64,000 bases of DNA from Paenibacillus riograndensis SBR5 (GTDB lineage Bacteria; Bacillota; Bacilli; Paenibacillales; Paenibacillaceae), in assembly GCF_000981585.1 (NCBI RefSeq), contig NZ_LN831776.1:6887216-6951215 (forward strand), in the 5' to 3' direction. Positions 8,221-17,498 of the stretch are shown here, piece after piece; position 1 is the stretch's first letter; each line of letters opens with the position of its first letter. Under the pieces are notes generated by a model that made no database searches, was not told the origin of the DNA, and was given only the letters and a program-made list of their open reading frames with translations. The position numbers and the translations under genes are program-made.

Positions 8221-9006
8221 TTATTTGCGCACAGCCGCATGCACATAGTCCTTGATGATTTCGGCCAAACGTTCAGGTGCTTCGTACATGCTCATATGCC
8301 CTACCCCGGATATGGTTGCCTGGGTGACATTTGGCTTGTTCGAGGTAAATGTCTGTTCCGGGGTCACCTTGCTGTCCTCTGCACCGGCTACGAGCAGCAC
8401 CGGCAGTGCCGTAGCTGAGATCACGTCGCGGCGGTCAGGACGCTCACGCATCGCCATTGCCGCTCCGACTGCCCCTTGCGGAGGTGTTCTGTAACCAATT
8501 TCCTTTGTGCGTTCGAGAAGCTGCGGAGCAGCTCCCGGTGCAAAGAGGCCCGGTACCAGCCCATCCACAAAAGCGAAGATTCCTTCATTCTGAATCATGC
8601 TGACACTTTTCAGACGGTTCTCCCTGGCTTCCCCGCTGTCCGGATAACCGGTAGAGTGAATCAGACCGAATCCCTTCAGACGGGAGGCGTGGCGCTGGGC
8701 AAAGGAAAGCGTGATATAGCCGCCAAGGGAATGCCCCAGCAGATAACACTCTGGAATCTCCAGGGCATCAAGCAGAGACAACACATCATCAGCCATCTGG
8801 TCTATGCTGTACGCCCCGAGTGGAGCATCCGAGACGCCATGGCCCCGTAAATCCGGAGCGATTACCCGGTAATTGCCGCTCAAGAGCGGAATCACCTGCT
8901 CCCAGTAGCTGGAGCTTCCACAGAAGCCGTGCAGCAGTACAATAACGTCACCTGTGCCTTGATCACTGTAACAAATATTGCTTCCTTCACAACGAACAAT
9001 TTCCAT
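8221..9006 (-). CDS. Alpha/beta hydrolase
   Basis: A 261-residue cytosolic protein of the alpha/beta hydrolase fold. The oxyanion-hole segment LLHGFCGSSSYW is near residue 25, the nucleophile elbow GHSLGG near residue 92, a likely acid residue in GAEDSKVTPE, and the catalytic histidine in GVGHMSMYEAPE near the C-terminus. It belongs to the broad group of esterases, BioH-like and 3-oxoadipate-lactonase-like enzymes; the substrate is not predictable. AGAGGGG precedes the ATG. It is monocistronic, with its own terminator. Confidence 0.85.
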   Translation of the reverse strand: MEIVRCEGSNICYSDQGTGDVIVLLHGFCGSSSYWEQVIPLLSGNYRVIAPDLRGHGVSDAPLGAYSIDQMADDVLSLLDALEIPECYLLGHSLGGYITLSFAQRHASRLKGFGLIHSTGYPDSGEARENRLKSVSMIQNEGIFAFVDGLVPGLFAPGAAPQLLERTKEIGYRTPPQGAVGAAMAMRERPDRRDVISATALPVLLVAGAEDSKVTPEQTFTSNKPNVTQATISGVGHMSMYEAPERLAEIIKDYVHAAVRK

Positions 9007-9111
9007 GGCAGCTTCCCCTCTTTCTATGTAGTAGTCAAACCCGGCCCGCAGGCTACTTGACGACCTGTGGTCTGAGACGGTTTGCTTGTCTTAATTATTT
9101 AAGCTATTTCT

Positions 9112-9657
9112 TCAATCTTGAAACGCTTTCCCGGTCTCCATCCCGAAACCGGCCGCAGCCGCCAGCGCTATCTGTTTGGCCATTACCATCACTCTGTGCA
9201 GGGGAGTACTCTGCAGCGTCCGGTATGGCCGTGGTCCATAGACATCTACAATAGCTGCCAAGCTGTAATGCCCCACTGCCGGAAGGTTAAGCCCCACCGA
9301 TTGTGCCGGCCGCAGCGGCTCATCAGCCGTCAGGAAATAGCCAAGTGAAGCCGGGGGACCCAGACAGGCGTCAACGGCGATAACAATCTGCCCGGCAGGA
9401 ATCTCCGCTATCCGTGCCTCCAAATTATCTGCGTCGCACGGAGAAGGCATTGTCCCGCTTACATGCGGAAAGCCTTGCTCCAAGAGCTGGCTGCCGGTCA
9501 GCGGCCCAAGCGCATCACCTGTGGACCGGTCTGTGCCGATGCACAGAAACGTGATCTGCTCCGGCGGATGCTGGGACGCGATCTCCCGGAAGAAGAATAT
9601 CAGCCCGGAAGCATCCCTTTTCTTGCGTTTTCTGCTTTCCTGCTCCCTGATTGCCAA
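9112..9657 (-). CDS. yyaC: Spore protease-like YyaC (DUF1256)
   Basis: A 181-residue member of the YyaC/DUF1256 family, related to the germination protease GPR fold and made during sporulation. Diagnostic motifs are FLCIGTDRSTGDALGPL, ALGPLTG, AVDACLG and the C-terminal LPAVGHYSLAAIVD. I chose a TTG start at 9655-9657, because GAAGGAGG sits eight bases upstream of it. An in-frame ATG eleven codons earlier would put this strong ribosome site inside the gene. The presence of yyaC supports an endospore-forming host. Confidence 0.85.
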   Translation of the reverse strand: MAIREQESRKRKKRDASGLIFFFREIASQHPPEQITFLCIGTDRSTGDALGPLTGSQLLEQGFPHVSGTMPSPCDADNLEARIAEIPAGQIVIAVDACLGPPASLGYFLTADEPLRPAQSVGLNLPAVGHYSLAAIVDVYGPRPYRTLQSTPLHRVMVMAKQIALAAAAGFGMETGKAFQD

Positions 9658-9802
9658 TGTCCTTGCCTCCTTCTGTTTTTTATGGCACATGTATTGTTTT
9701 TAATTTAACAGATATCACCGAAATGGACAAAACAATGGTGTTTGCACCCTCAAACATGTTAGAATGTTTGAATTAATAATATAGAGAGGACTGTTAAACC
9801 CA

Positions 9803-10027
9803 ATGGATTTATCGCAGCCTACCCAGGAAAATGTTGAATATATGATCGAGGGCATTAAGAGCAAGCTGAAGATGGCGAGTGCGGCAGCCATGCAGGCCTC
9901 TGCCTTTTCAGTGAAGAATTACGAGGACATTCTTGATATTTATGAAGTCGCGATGGGCAGTGACAGGCTGAGCATTTCCCAGGTGGAAGCGCTGGTCTCC
10001 GAGCTTGGACGCCTGCGGGACAAATAA
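9803..10027 (+). CDS. DUF1128 family small protein
   Basis: A 74-residue soluble helical protein with the segments NVEYMIEGIKSKLKMA and KNYEDILDIYEVAM, typical of the DUF1128 family found across Bacillales (YfkK in B. subtilis). No function is established. GAGAGGA precedes the ATG, and a good terminator follows, so it is transcribed alone, divergently from yyaC. Confidence 0.85.
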   Translation: MDLSQPTQENVEYMIEGIKSKLKMASAAAMQASAFSVKNYEDILDIYEVAMGSDRLSISQVEALVSELGRLRDK

Positions 10028-10048
10028 ACAGGAATACACACGGACAGT

Positions 10049-10101
10049 AGCCCCATCCTGACATCCACCGGCTGACGGATGTTTGGATGGGGCTCTCTTT
10101 T
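10049..10101 (+). terminator. Terminator after the DUF1128 gene
   Basis: The stem AGCCCCATCC...GGATGGGGCT encloses an inner hairpin (CATCC...GGATG) and is followed by CTCTTTT. Confidence 0.8.
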
Positions 10102-10120
10102 GACTCGTCCGCTCTGGAAA

Positions 10121-10846
10121 CTATGGAAGGTCAATCAGTATGAACTCCGCGTTGCTGTCACTGCCCGTTCCTTTAAGGTGCAGATCACAGCTCTTGCGGA
10201 TGCGGGCCGCATCGCCCGGCTCTAGCTGGAAGACTCCGTCCGAGCAAGCAATCTCCAGATGGCCGGAGATGAGATAGATATGCGTCCGCCTGTCTTCACG
10301 CTGCTGGTATTTCAGTTCCCGGCTCCGCTCCAGAGAAGACAGGTAGACGGTTACATTCTCATGGATCTCCAGCGCACCCTCTTCCCCTTTTCCTGATGCT
10401 ACAGGCAAAAGAGTATTGGTCTTATGCTCTGCCGGATAGAACTTTGCATCCCATTTGGGCTGCCGCCCCGGCTGATCCGGGAGCAGCCATATTTGCAGAA
10501 ACCGGACATGCTCACTGTCTGACGGGTTCGTTTCCGAATGATTGATCCCCGTCCCCGCGCTCATGACCTGAACACTCCCCCCTTGCAGTTCTGCATGATT
10601 GCCGAGGTCATCCTGATGCTTCAGCACCCCGGAGACTACATAAGTAATAATCTCCAGATCATGATGCGGATGCTCATGCATGCCTTGCCCGGGGCTAAGC
10701 TCATTGTCGTTATGGGCCAGCAAGGCTCCAAAGTGCGCATTGCTCGGGTCATCATAATCGGCAAAAGAAAAGCTGAACTCACTGTGTATCCATTCTCTAT
10801 TCGAAGTATGGCGCTCTGCTGATGTAATGACTTTGATCATAATCAT
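10121..10846 (-). CDS. Pirin family protein
   Basis: A 241-residue bicupin of the pirin family (YhhW-like). The N-terminal cupin carries the metal-binding pattern MHEHPHHDLEIITYV around residues 55-70 and the glutamate in HAELQGGSVQVM. Family members bind iron or other metals, and some have quercetinase activity. AGGTG just before ATG-ATT-ATG sets the start, four codons inside the longest frame. The gene is monocistronic; the physiological role is unknown. Confidence 0.85.
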   Translation of the reverse strand: MIMIKVITSAERHTSNREWIHSEFSFSFADYDDPSNAHFGALLAHNDNELSPGQGMHEHPHHDLEIITYVVSGVLKHQDDLGNHAELQGGSVQVMSAGTGINHSETNPSDSEHVRFLQIWLLPDQPGRQPKWDAKFYPAEHKTNTLLPVASGKGEEGALEIHENVTVYLSSLERSRELKYQQREDRRTHIYLISGHLEIACSDGVFQLEPGDAARIRKSCDLHLKGTGSDSNAEFILIDLP

Positions 10847-10994
10847 TTGCACCTCCAATGATGTAGGAACCTTATCCTTACTTCAGGGTATGGCCGCTTC
10901 TCAATTGATTGTTGTCTTAGGCGCTGTAATTATGTATTTTTTACCCGCATACCTTCCAGGTCAATCAGCATTATTTACTAAATAGTTCCATGCC

Positions 10995-11047
10995 AAAAAA
11001 CCACCTTGCGGGGAACTGTGTATGGAACTGCAGCTCCCCGCAAGGCG
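10995..11047 (-). terminator. Terminator of the malEFG operon
   Basis: The strong stem CCTTGCGGGGA...TCCCCGCAAGG, followed on the minus strand by GGTTTTTTGG, lies 40 bp after the malG stop. Confidence 0.85.
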
Positions 11048-11087
11048 GCCAATTATTGATGTGTACCGTCTATCCGCCTGACCCCGG

Positions 11088-11924
11088 TCAGCCTTTCATC
11101 GCGCCTGCAGTCAGGCCGTCAATCAGGAACCGCTGCAGAAATATGAAGAGCAGTGTTACCGGGAGAGCGACCAGAACCGCGCCTGCCGCGAACAGGGTGA
11201 ACTCGGTGGAATTGCTCTGATTCACCATGCGGAACAGGCCAACAGCAAGCGTCCTCTTCTCCTCTGTGCGCAGAATAAGGTCAGCGAATATAAAGTCCAC
11301 AAAGCAGCCGTTAAAGATCATCAGACTGGCATAGGTGAGCATTGGCTTCGACAGCGGCATCATGATGGAGAGGAACACTTTCATGTGGCTCGCCCCGTCT
11401 ATCCGCGCGGCATCCTCCAGGCTTTTCGGGATGGTGTCAAAGAAGCCTTTGGCTACAAAAACGTTCGTAATTATTGAGCCGCTGCTATAAACAAGCACAA
11501 GGGCCCAGTGCGAATTCAGCAGCCCCAGTGTGTTCAGCAGCACGTAAATGGCAATCATCGCCATGAATCCCGGGAACATTTGCAATACCAAAAACGCCGT
11601 CAGCATACTTTTTCTGCCCGCAAAACGATACCGGGATATAGCATAAGAGGCCAGCAGTAAAAGAGAGGTGCCGATGAGTGTCGAGAGCGCCGCAACTTTG
11701 AGTGTGTTCAGGAACCACTGCAGATACTTGGTCTGCTCAAACAATTCCTGGTAATGAACTAAGGTCATCCTGCGCGGAATCAAGGTGTCGCTGAACAGGC
11801 TGTTTCCCGTCTTGAACGAGGACATCACAATCCAAAAAGCGGGGAACAGGCTGATGAAGCTAAGCAGAATAAGCAAGGCATAGCTGCCAATCGTTTTTGC
11901 GGCTTCCTCCGGTTTCCGGTTCAT
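11088..11924 (-). CDS. malG: Maltodextrin ABC transporter permease MalG/MdxG
   Basis: A 278-residue integral membrane permease with six hydrophobic segments and the EAA loop (EDAARIDGASHMKVFLSIMMP) around residues 185-205, where the ATPase docks. It is most like MalG/MdxG, the second permease of maltose/maltodextrin importers. Its ATG overlaps the malF stop by four bases (ATGA), so the two are translationally coupled. No ATPase gene is present in the locus; a shared MsmX-like ATPase encoded elsewhere is likely, as in B. subtilis. Confidence 0.88.
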   Translation of the reverse strand: MNRKPEEAAKTIGSYALLILLSFISLFPAFWIVMSSFKTGNSLFSDTLIPRRMTLVHYQELFEQTKYLQWFLNTLKVAALSTLIGTSLLLLASYAISRYRFAGRKSMLTAFLVLQMFPGFMAMIAIYVLLNTLGLLNSHWALVLVYSSGSIITNVFVAKGFFDTIPKSLEDAARIDGASHMKVFLSIMMPLSKPMLTYASLMIFNGCFVDFIFADLILRTEEKRTLAVGLFRMVNQSNSTEFTLFAAGAVLVALPVTLLFIFLQRFLIDGLTAGAMKG

Positions 11925-13228
11925 GTAATCATGTCCTCCTCTTTATAGGATCGTGTCCGGCGGTAGCTCCAGATGGAGAATGTGGCAACCAGCAGGAAGA
12001 TGATAATTCCGATGACGGAAGCGAAGCTGTACTGCGATTGGTTCAGCGCCAATTTATACAGCCAGGTCACGAGCAGATCGGTGTCGCCCGCATACTGATA
12101 ATGGGGATTGACCGGCTCTCCGTTAGTCATAAGATAGATCACGTTAAAGCTGTTGATATTGCCTGCGAATTGCATAATGAGAATGGGGGCGGTTGCAAAA
12201 AGCACCATCGGCAATGTGATCATCCGGAACTTATGCGCCGATCCGGCACCGTCCACCTCAGCTGCCTCATACAAGTCCCGCGGTATGGTCGTCAGCACAC
12301 CGAAGGCAAGGATCATCGTAACCGGAATGCCGATCCACATGTTGGCCAGTATAACGGTGACTTTAGCCCAGAACGGGTCTGTCAGCCAAGGCAGGCCGTT
12401 CAGCCCAATCATCCCCAGATATTTATTGACCGGTCCGAACTGGTTGTTGAACATATTGCGCATCACGAGCAGCGAGATCATATTGGGAATGGCAAAAGGC
12501 ACGATCAGCAGAGTCCGCCACAGCTTTTTGAAGCGGACGCGCGGCTGGTGAATGAGCACTGCGACAAGGACCCCTCCGATGTAAGTCGTTACCGTGGCGA
12601 TCACCGCCCAGCACAAGGTCCATGTCAGAATACCGCCAAAAGTGGTGCTCCATACATCCAGGCTCAGCATCTTCTTAAAGTTGCCGAAGCCGACCCAGTC
12701 CACCAGATTAGCCGGGGGCAGAATCGGGTCCGCATAGTTTGTAAACGCCAGGAGGACCGAGAACACAAGCGGCAGGATCGTCAGAAAAACTATAGCCGTT
12801 AAGGGGATGGCCAGCACCAGATAGGCAAAATGTCTGCGGCCCATATACTTAAGCGATTGGCCAAAGGACCGGATCTGCTCCTGTCTCGCCCGCGCAGCTC
12901 CGACCATGAAGGCATCTCTGATATTCAGCAGATAAAATCCGCAGTACAAGAGCAGCGCAAGCAGGGCCATCAGGCCGTTAATCATCATGAAAATGGAGTG
13001 GTCGCCCTCTACCATCCGGGTCATTTTACCCACCTTGACCATGCGGCTTGGCAGCTCGCCTAATGTAATCAGACCGCGCAGATGACCGGTCAAACCATGG
13101 GTCATGAAATAGAACCAGGCCATACCCGTCAGCAGGAACGCCAGCCCTTTCAACCACTGCCTATTGTACATCTGGCCCAGGCCCGGGATTACAGCCGAAA
13201 GCACCGCTGCGCCTGTTTTTTTTGGCAT
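11921..13228 (-). CDS. malF: Maltodextrin ABC transporter permease MalF/MdxF
   Basis: A 435-residue permease. The N-terminal 120 residues contain two or three extra membrane segments (AVIPGLGQMYNRQWLKG), a feature of the MalF/MdxF branch, followed by a six-helix permease domain with the EAA loop (YEAAEVDGAGSAHKFRMITL) around residues 320-340. It pairs with MalG to form the membrane channel for maltodextrins. AGGTGATT precedes the ATG. It sits 19 bp after malE and overlaps malG by four bases. Confidence 0.88.
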   Translation of the reverse strand: MPKKTGAAVLSAVIPGLGQMYNRQWLKGLAFLLTGMAWFYFMTHGLTGHLRGLITLGELPSRMVKVGKMTRMVEGDHSIFMMINGLMALLALLLYCGFYLLNIRDAFMVGAARARQEQIRSFGQSLKYMGRRHFAYLVLAIPLTAIVFLTILPLVFSVLLAFTNYADPILPPANLVDWVGFGNFKKMLSLDVWSTTFGGILTWTLCWAVIATVTTYIGGVLVAVLIHQPRVRFKKLWRTLLIVPFAIPNMISLLVMRNMFNNQFGPVNKYLGMIGLNGLPWLTDPFWAKVTVILANMWIGIPVTMILAFGVLTTIPRDLYEAAEVDGAGSAHKFRMITLPMVLFATAPILIMQFAGNINSFNVIYLMTNGEPVNPHYQYAGDTDLLVTWLYKLALNQSQYSFASVIGIIIFLLVATFSIWSYRRTRSYKEEDMIT

Positions 13229-13247
13229 AAGTCAAATCACCTGTCCT

Positions 13248-14570
13248 TTATTTCGACTCCAGATCGGACTGAATCGTCTTAACCGTCTGATCCATAGTCT
13301 GCTTGACATCAAGACCCGGATCATTCCACAAGGACACAAATGCGGCCTTCAAGGGTTCCCATACGGCGTTGATTTCTGATATGGCAGGCATTGGCACAGA
13401 GTGTTGGAACTGCTCAAAGAACCCGAGGGTAATGGGGTCATTTTTGATTTCTTGTGATTCTCCGGCTTCAATGCTTGCAGGGATCGCTCCGGTCATTTTA
13501 TAATTTTTAAGCTGATTGTCCTTGCTGCTGGCAAAATGTGCGAATAACCGGGCAGCAACGGGATAAGCGGTATAAGAGTTAACATAATAGGATTTGACGC
13601 CAGAAAAAGATATCATTTCCTCTCCGTTAGGCCCTTTTGGAAGCGGTACCACACCGAAGTTGACATGATCCTTGAACGACCCTGTGGACCACGGACCGTC
13701 AATGTTCATGGCAAGTTTCCCTTCCTGGAAAAGCTGGGTTTTTACGTCAAAGGTGATATCTCCCGCATTCAGCGGCAGGATTTTTTTCAGGCTCTGGAGA
13801 AAGGTGAACCCTTTGATTGTCCCTTCATTATTCAAACCGATATCCTTTGGATTGCTATTGCTGTCGCCAAAAATATAGCCGCCGAAGCTGCCGATAAACG
13901 GATACGTATAATACCCGACAAATTCCCACATGATTGCAAATTTATTTTCTTTCGGTTTGTTGTACGTATTGGCAAAAGCTATAATATCATTCCAGGTCTT
14001 GGGGGCCTCGGGAACCAGGTCCTTATTATAAAACAGCGCATAAGTCTCTACCGACTTGGGATAACCGTACAGAACCCCATCATAGGATGATGCCTGCACC
14101 GCTGTCTCCACCATGCTTGCTTTCGTTTCCTCCTCAAACACATCATTGGGCAACAGCAGACCGGCTTTGACGGCCTGGCTGATCTGGTCATGCGGAAGGG
14201 TCAGCACATCGGCCGCAAGCTTGGCTGGGCCATCCGTGGCCAGCCGTCCCCCCTGATCGCCACCCGCCAATTCTTCAACGTTGACGGGGACACCGTATTT
14301 TTTTTCAAAATCGGCGGCAACCCCCTTCATGTACTCAAGCTGCTCCTTGGCTTCCCAAACCATCAGCTTCGCTCCCTGCTCCGGCTCCATTTCCGGATCG
14401 GCGGTATTCTCTGGAGCAGAAGTTTCGGCAGTCTGGTTGTTCCCGCCCTTCGGGCTGGGGGCAGTATTCGGGCTGTTGGAGCTGCAGGCTGTGGCCGTCA
14501 TAACCAGAAGCATACATAGAACTACAATCTTTGATACCGCATTCATTTTGGAACGCTTAAATCTCTTCAT
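13248..14570 (-). CDS. malE: Maltodextrin-binding lipoprotein MalE/MdxE
   Basis: A 440-residue extracellular solute-binding protein. The N-terminal signal peptide ends in a lipobox (MTATAC, cysteine near residue 29) followed by a low-complexity Ser/Asn/Pro linker. The binding domain resembles family 1 maltose-binding proteins (YDKF-free but with LMVWEAKEQLEYMKG and FGVVPLPKGPNG). AGGGGAGA lies seven bases before the ATG at 14568-14570; the longer frame lacks a site. It is first in malE-malF-malG, and divergent from the GH13 enzyme. Transcription must pass a terminator-like leader before reaching the gene. Confidence 0.88.
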   Translation of the reverse strand: MKRFKRSKMNAVSKIVVLCMLLVMTATACSSNSPNTAPSPKGGNNQTAETSAPENTADPEMEPEQGAKLMVWEAKEQLEYMKGVAADFEKKYGVPVNVEELAGGDQGGRLATDGPAKLAADVLTLPHDQISQAVKAGLLLPNDVFEEETKASMVETAVQASSYDGVLYGYPKSVETYALFYNKDLVPEAPKTWNDIIAFANTYNKPKENKFAIMWEFVGYYTYPFIGSFGGYIFGDSNSNPKDIGLNNEGTIKGFTFLQSLKKILPLNAGDITFDVKTQLFQEGKLAMNIDGPWSTGSFKDHVNFGVVPLPKGPNGEEMISFSGVKSYYVNSYTAYPVAARLFAHFASSKDNQLKNYKMTGAIPASIEAGESQEIKNDPITLGFFEQFQHSVPMPAISEINAVWEPLKAAFVSLWNDPGLDVKQTMDQTVKTIQSDLESK

Positions 14571-14632
14571 GTACTCATCTCCCCTGTAATTACTCATTGA
14601 ACAAACCTGTCACTCATACAAATTCAGGCAAA

Positions 14633-14705
14633 TAAAAAAGGCACAACCCCTTTTGCACAAAGTGCCGAGGTTGTACCCTTACAGGTAACATTGCCTTTAA
14701 TTTAG
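14633..14705 (-). promoter_or_regulatory. malE leader: antiterminator/terminator attenuator
   Basis: Read on the minus strand, AAAGGCAATGTTACC is followed by AAGGGTACAACCTC and then a strong terminator: GGTACAACCTC (plus positions 14667-14677) pairs with GGGGTTGTGCC (14640-14650), with an inner GCAC-TTT-GTGC hairpin, then TTTTTT. An alternative upstream fold pairs AGG with CCT and CC with GG around a short loop; it shares the GGGTACAACCT bases with the terminator, so the two folds exclude each other. The arrangement matches the leader of the divergent GH13 gene. The regulator is not known. Confidence 0.7.
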
Positions 14706-14741
14706 TGTATTAATGAAATACCCAAGTTTGTTTGCCATCAT

Positions 14742-14779
14742 TTTATAATAACCGGAAATTCGAATGCAAGCGCTTTATT
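14742..14779 (-). promoter_or_regulatory. malE promoter candidate overlapped by a cre-like site
   Basis: On the minus strand, TTGCAT (14764-14769) and TATAAA (14742-14747) are 16 bp apart. The plus-strand sequence ATGCAAGCGCTTTATT at 14764-14779 matches the CcpA cre pattern (TGNAANCGN) except for one core base and overlaps the -35 box. LacI-type MalR could also bind such a site. A second start nearer the leader is possible. Confidence 0.5.
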
Positions 14780-14891
14780 TTAAAAATCCCTCCGTTTTTC
14801 CAAGCTTTCCATATTGTTTTCTTCCGATTTCTGCCATTATCTAAGTATATCTCCATTTTCCAACCCTCCCGGCTTAACAAAAATAAGACGC

Positions 14892-14921
14892 TTGCCATAA
14901 CCGGAAAACATGTGTTATGAT
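14892..14921 (+). promoter_or_regulatory. Promoter of the GH13 amylase gene
   Basis: TTGCCA at 14892-14897 and TATGAT at 14916-14921 are 18 bp apart. Transcription would begin near 14928, just before the conserved leader AAATTTAAAGGCAATG. Confidence 0.65.
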
Positions 14922-14930
14922 GCAGGAAAA

Positions 14931-14991
14931 TTTAAAGGCAATGAAACCGAAAGGGTTCAACCTCCACAATTGTGAGGTTGAACCTTTTTTT
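14931..14991 (+). promoter_or_regulatory. GH13 amylase leader: antiterminator/terminator attenuator
   Basis: The leader starts TTTAAAGGCAATG, then AAACC-GAAA-GGGTT. The terminator is near perfect: GGTTCAACCT (14954-14963) pairs with AGGTTGAACC (14975-14984), with CAC-AATT-GTG at the tip, followed by seven T. The 5' arm of the terminator also belongs to an upstream fold (GAAACC with GGGTTC around a GAAA loop; AGG with CCT), so the folds compete. The amylase ATG is only 32 bp after the T-run. The matching design on the divergent malE side suggests one shared trans-acting factor or ligand. Confidence 0.72.
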
Positions 14992-15022
14992 ATGTTTGCT
15001 GCCGCGAAGGGATGATGTGGGT

Positions 15023-16774
15023 ATGATTCACCTGGAAAGCGTTTATCACCGGATGGGCCAGAACTGGTCCTATGCCTACGACGAGACTGTAATCCATATT
15101 CGCCTCCGGACGAAACGGGACGATGTATCACGGGTAGATTTGATTTGCGGAGACAAATACGGCTGGGACAGAACCCATTCCGAATATGCGATGGAACGTC
15201 TGTCCAGCGATAATTTGTTCGATTACTGGCAGGCTGCCGTTCGGCCGCCTCACCGCCGGCTGGCCTATTATTTTGCGCTGCACCAAGACGGAAATACAGT
15301 ATATTTTCTTGAAAAGGGGTTTCTGGAACATCCCCCTGAAATTATCTATGAGGGCTTATTTGACTTTCCAATACTGAGTCCTGAAGATGTGCACCAGCCG
15401 CCCGCTTGGGTGAAGGATGCTGTTTTTTATCAGATATTCCCGGAACGTTTCGCGAACGGGGACCCTTCCAATGATCCCGAAGGCGTATTGGAATGGGGGG
15501 GCACACCGAGCCCGACAAATTTTTTTGGCGGAGACCTGCAAGGCGTGCTGGAGCATTTGGATTATCTGTGCGCACTTGGCATTAACGCCATCTATTTTAA
15601 CCCGCTCTTCGCGGCAACCACCAATCACAAATACGACACTGCAGATTATTTAAGAATAGACCCCCATTTCGGGACAAATGAACTGCTGAAAGAACTTGTG
15701 GATGCTTGCCATGCAAAGGGAATCCGTGTGCTGCTGGACGGCGTATTTAACCATTGCGGCCATACCTTCCCCCCCTTTATGGATGTGCTGGAGAACGGGC
15801 GCGCTTCGCGTTATGCTGACTGGTTTCATGTGAAAGAGTGGCCTCCCGTCGTAAACGGAGGAATCCCTACCTATGATACCTTCGCCTTTGAGCCGATTAT
15901 GCCTAAATTTAACACAGCGAATCCGGAAGTCAAGGAATACCTGCTGAAGGTCGGCCGCTATTGGATTGAGGAAATCGGTGTGGACGGATGGCGCCTGGAT
16001 GTCGCCAATGAGGTTTCCCATCAATTCTGGCGCGATTTCCGCACGATGGTCAAACAGATCAATCCCGATGCTTATCTCGTTGGAGAAATCATGCATGATT
16101 CCTTGCCATGGCTGCTCGGAGACCAGTTCGACGCCGTAATGAATTATCAGCTGACGAACATGCTGCTGAACTTTTTTGCCCGTGGGCAGACCAGTGCCGG
16201 GCAGTTCTCGCGGTCGGTCGGAACTTTACTGGCCAATTATCCGCAGCAGATTACGGAAGTCTCCTTTAATTTGCTGGACAGCCACGATACCGTACGTTTC
16301 CTGACCCTGTGCGGCGGGGATATCCGGCGTCTGAAACTGGCCTTTCTGTTCCTGATGACCTATCAGGGCACGCCTTGTATTTATTACGGGGATGAAATCG
16401 GCATGGATGGGGAGTATGATCCACACAACCGGAAATGCATGGAATGGGAACCCCGGAAACAGAATCAGGACCTGCTGGAGTATTACCGCTGGGCTATCCG
16501 GCTGCGCAAAGCGAACTCCGCATTCCGCAGCAGTGCGATTAAATTTCTTGAACACCCGGAGCACCCGGAGCTGCTTGTTTATGAACGGTGGGATGAGCAC
16601 GACCGGTTCCTGGTAATCATGAACAACTCCGAACTTCCCATAGACGCCCACATTTCAGCGCTTAAACCAGAAAGCACCTGGATCAATCTGGAGCTCCAGC
16701 AGCCGGCAGACATCGGGGAACGGGGACAGCTCCAGCTGCCCGCCTACGGATATGTGATTCTTCGCGAGACTTAA
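15023..16774 (+). CDS. GH13 maltogenic amylase / neopullulanase / cyclomaltodextrinase
   Basis: A 583-residue intracellular enzyme with no signal peptide. An N-terminal CBM34-like domain (about 1-125) is followed by a GH13 barrel with all conserved regions: [21 protein letters not shown] (nucleophile Asp), [11 protein letters not shown] (acid Glu), [12 protein letters not shown]. Length and N-terminal domain match the GH13_20 group, which hydrolyses maltodextrins, cyclodextrins and pullulan in the cytosol. AAGGGA precedes the ATG at 15023; an upstream in-frame start lies inside the terminator hairpin. Placed divergently from malEFG, it would cut the imported dextrins. Exact specificity within the group is uncertain. 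Confidence 0.88.
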   Translation: MIHLESVYHRMGQNWSYAYDETVIHIRLRTKRDDVSRVDLICGDKYGWDRTHSEYAMERLSSDNLFDYWQAAVRPPHRRLAYYFALHQDGNTVYFLEKGFLEHPPEIIYEGLFDFPILSPEDVHQPPAWVKDAVFYQIFPERFANGDPSNDPEGVLEWGGTPSPTNFFGGDLQGVLEHLDYLCALGINAIYFNPLFAATTNHKYDTADYLRIDPHFGTNELLKELVDACHAKGIRVLLDGVFNHCGHTFPPFMDVLENGRASRYADWFHVKEWPPVVNGGIPTYDTFAFEPIMPKFNTANPEVKEYLLKVGRYWIEEIGVDGWRLDVANEVSHQFWRDFRTMVKQINPDAYLVGEIMHDSLPWLLGDQFDAVMNYQLTNMLLNFFARGQTSAGQFSRSVGTLLANYPQQITEVSFNLLDSHDTVRFLTLCGGDIRRLKLAFLFLMTYQGTPCIYYGDEIGMDGEYDPHNRKCMEWEPRKQNQDLLEYYRWAIRLRKANSAFRSSAIKFLEHPEHPELLVYERWDEHDRFLVIMNNSELPIDAHISALKPESTWINLELQQPADIGERGQLQLPAYGYVILRET

Positions 16775-16959
16775 GGATAGGCAATCATTTCAAGTGGTTT
16801 GCGCAATCTTTCCCATGCTTTTTTGCTGTTTCAGCCCATTCACCCACGTTTATATACGAAGTAAGAACCTACAGGCCACCCTGGTATCCAGATGACGGCC
16901 CAGGTCATTACCTGCAGCCGGGATGCTGGACTACAATAATCCAATGAGGAGTGATTGGA

Positions 16960-17463
16960 ATGAATAAAGCAGAAACGGAATATCCGGTAGAGAGTGGAAG
17001 CACATTTTTCAAAGGAGTTTTTATCGGAGGTTTGATTGGTGCTGCTGCAGCATTGCTGTTCGCTCCCAAGCCGGGCCGTGAAATGCGCAGTGACTTGTCG
17101 GAAAAATTCTCGACCGCTACGGACAAAACCAAAGAGGTTGCCGGTGTCGTAACGGATAAAACCAAATCGATTGCTGCAACTGTTGGGGAAAAGGCTACGG
17201 ACCTTGCCAGCACTGTGTCGGCCAAAGCTTCGGATATTTTCACCACAGTCAACGACAGCAAACAGCAAATAGCCGCCACTTTATCGGAAACGGGTAAAAA
17301 AATCGGTGATACGGTGGGGAGCGCATCCGCTGATGTCGCCTCTGACGTAAAAGACGCTTCCAAAGATGTTGCCGAAGAAGCTTCCGCTTCTTCCAAGGAT
17401 ATAGCGGATACGGCAAATGATGCCAAAGAGGAAGTTAAAGCCTCTTATAAATCCTCTTACTAA
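16960..17463 (+). CDS. YtxH domain-containing protein
   Basis: A 167-residue protein. One N-terminal hydrophobic, Gly/Ala-rich segment (FKGVFIGGLIGAAAALLFAPKPGREMR, residues about 17-43, quoted here by its YtxH signature AALLFAPKPG) is followed by a long Ala/Thr/Lys/Asp-rich helical repeat resembling LEA or apolipoprotein-like segments. YtxH family members are often stress-induced. GAGGAG lies eight bases before the ATG. The low-complexity tail contains repeated DKTK, SAKASD and DVAS motifs. No clear sigma-B promoter was found upstream despite the stress theme. Confidence 0.8.
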   Translation: MNKAETEYPVESGSTFFKGVFIGGLIGAAAALLFAPKPGREMRSDLSEKFSTATDKTKEVAGVVTDKTKSIAATVGEKATDLASTVSAKASDIFTTVNDSKQQIAATLSETGKKIGDTVGSASADVASDVKDASKDVAEEASASSKDIADTANDAKEEVKASYKSSY

Positions 17464-17498
17464 TCTGTGGTGACCCGGGGCTTGATCTAAATGCAGGG

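Noticed and set aside
14633..14991. Canonical LicT/SacY RAT sites
   Set aside because: Layout is similar but the conserved RAT bases do not match well, and there is no BglG-type or PTS gene nearby, so I did not name it a RAT.
16775..16959. Sigma-B promoter for the YtxH gene
   Set aside because: GTTTAT is present near 16850 but the matching -10 is missing.
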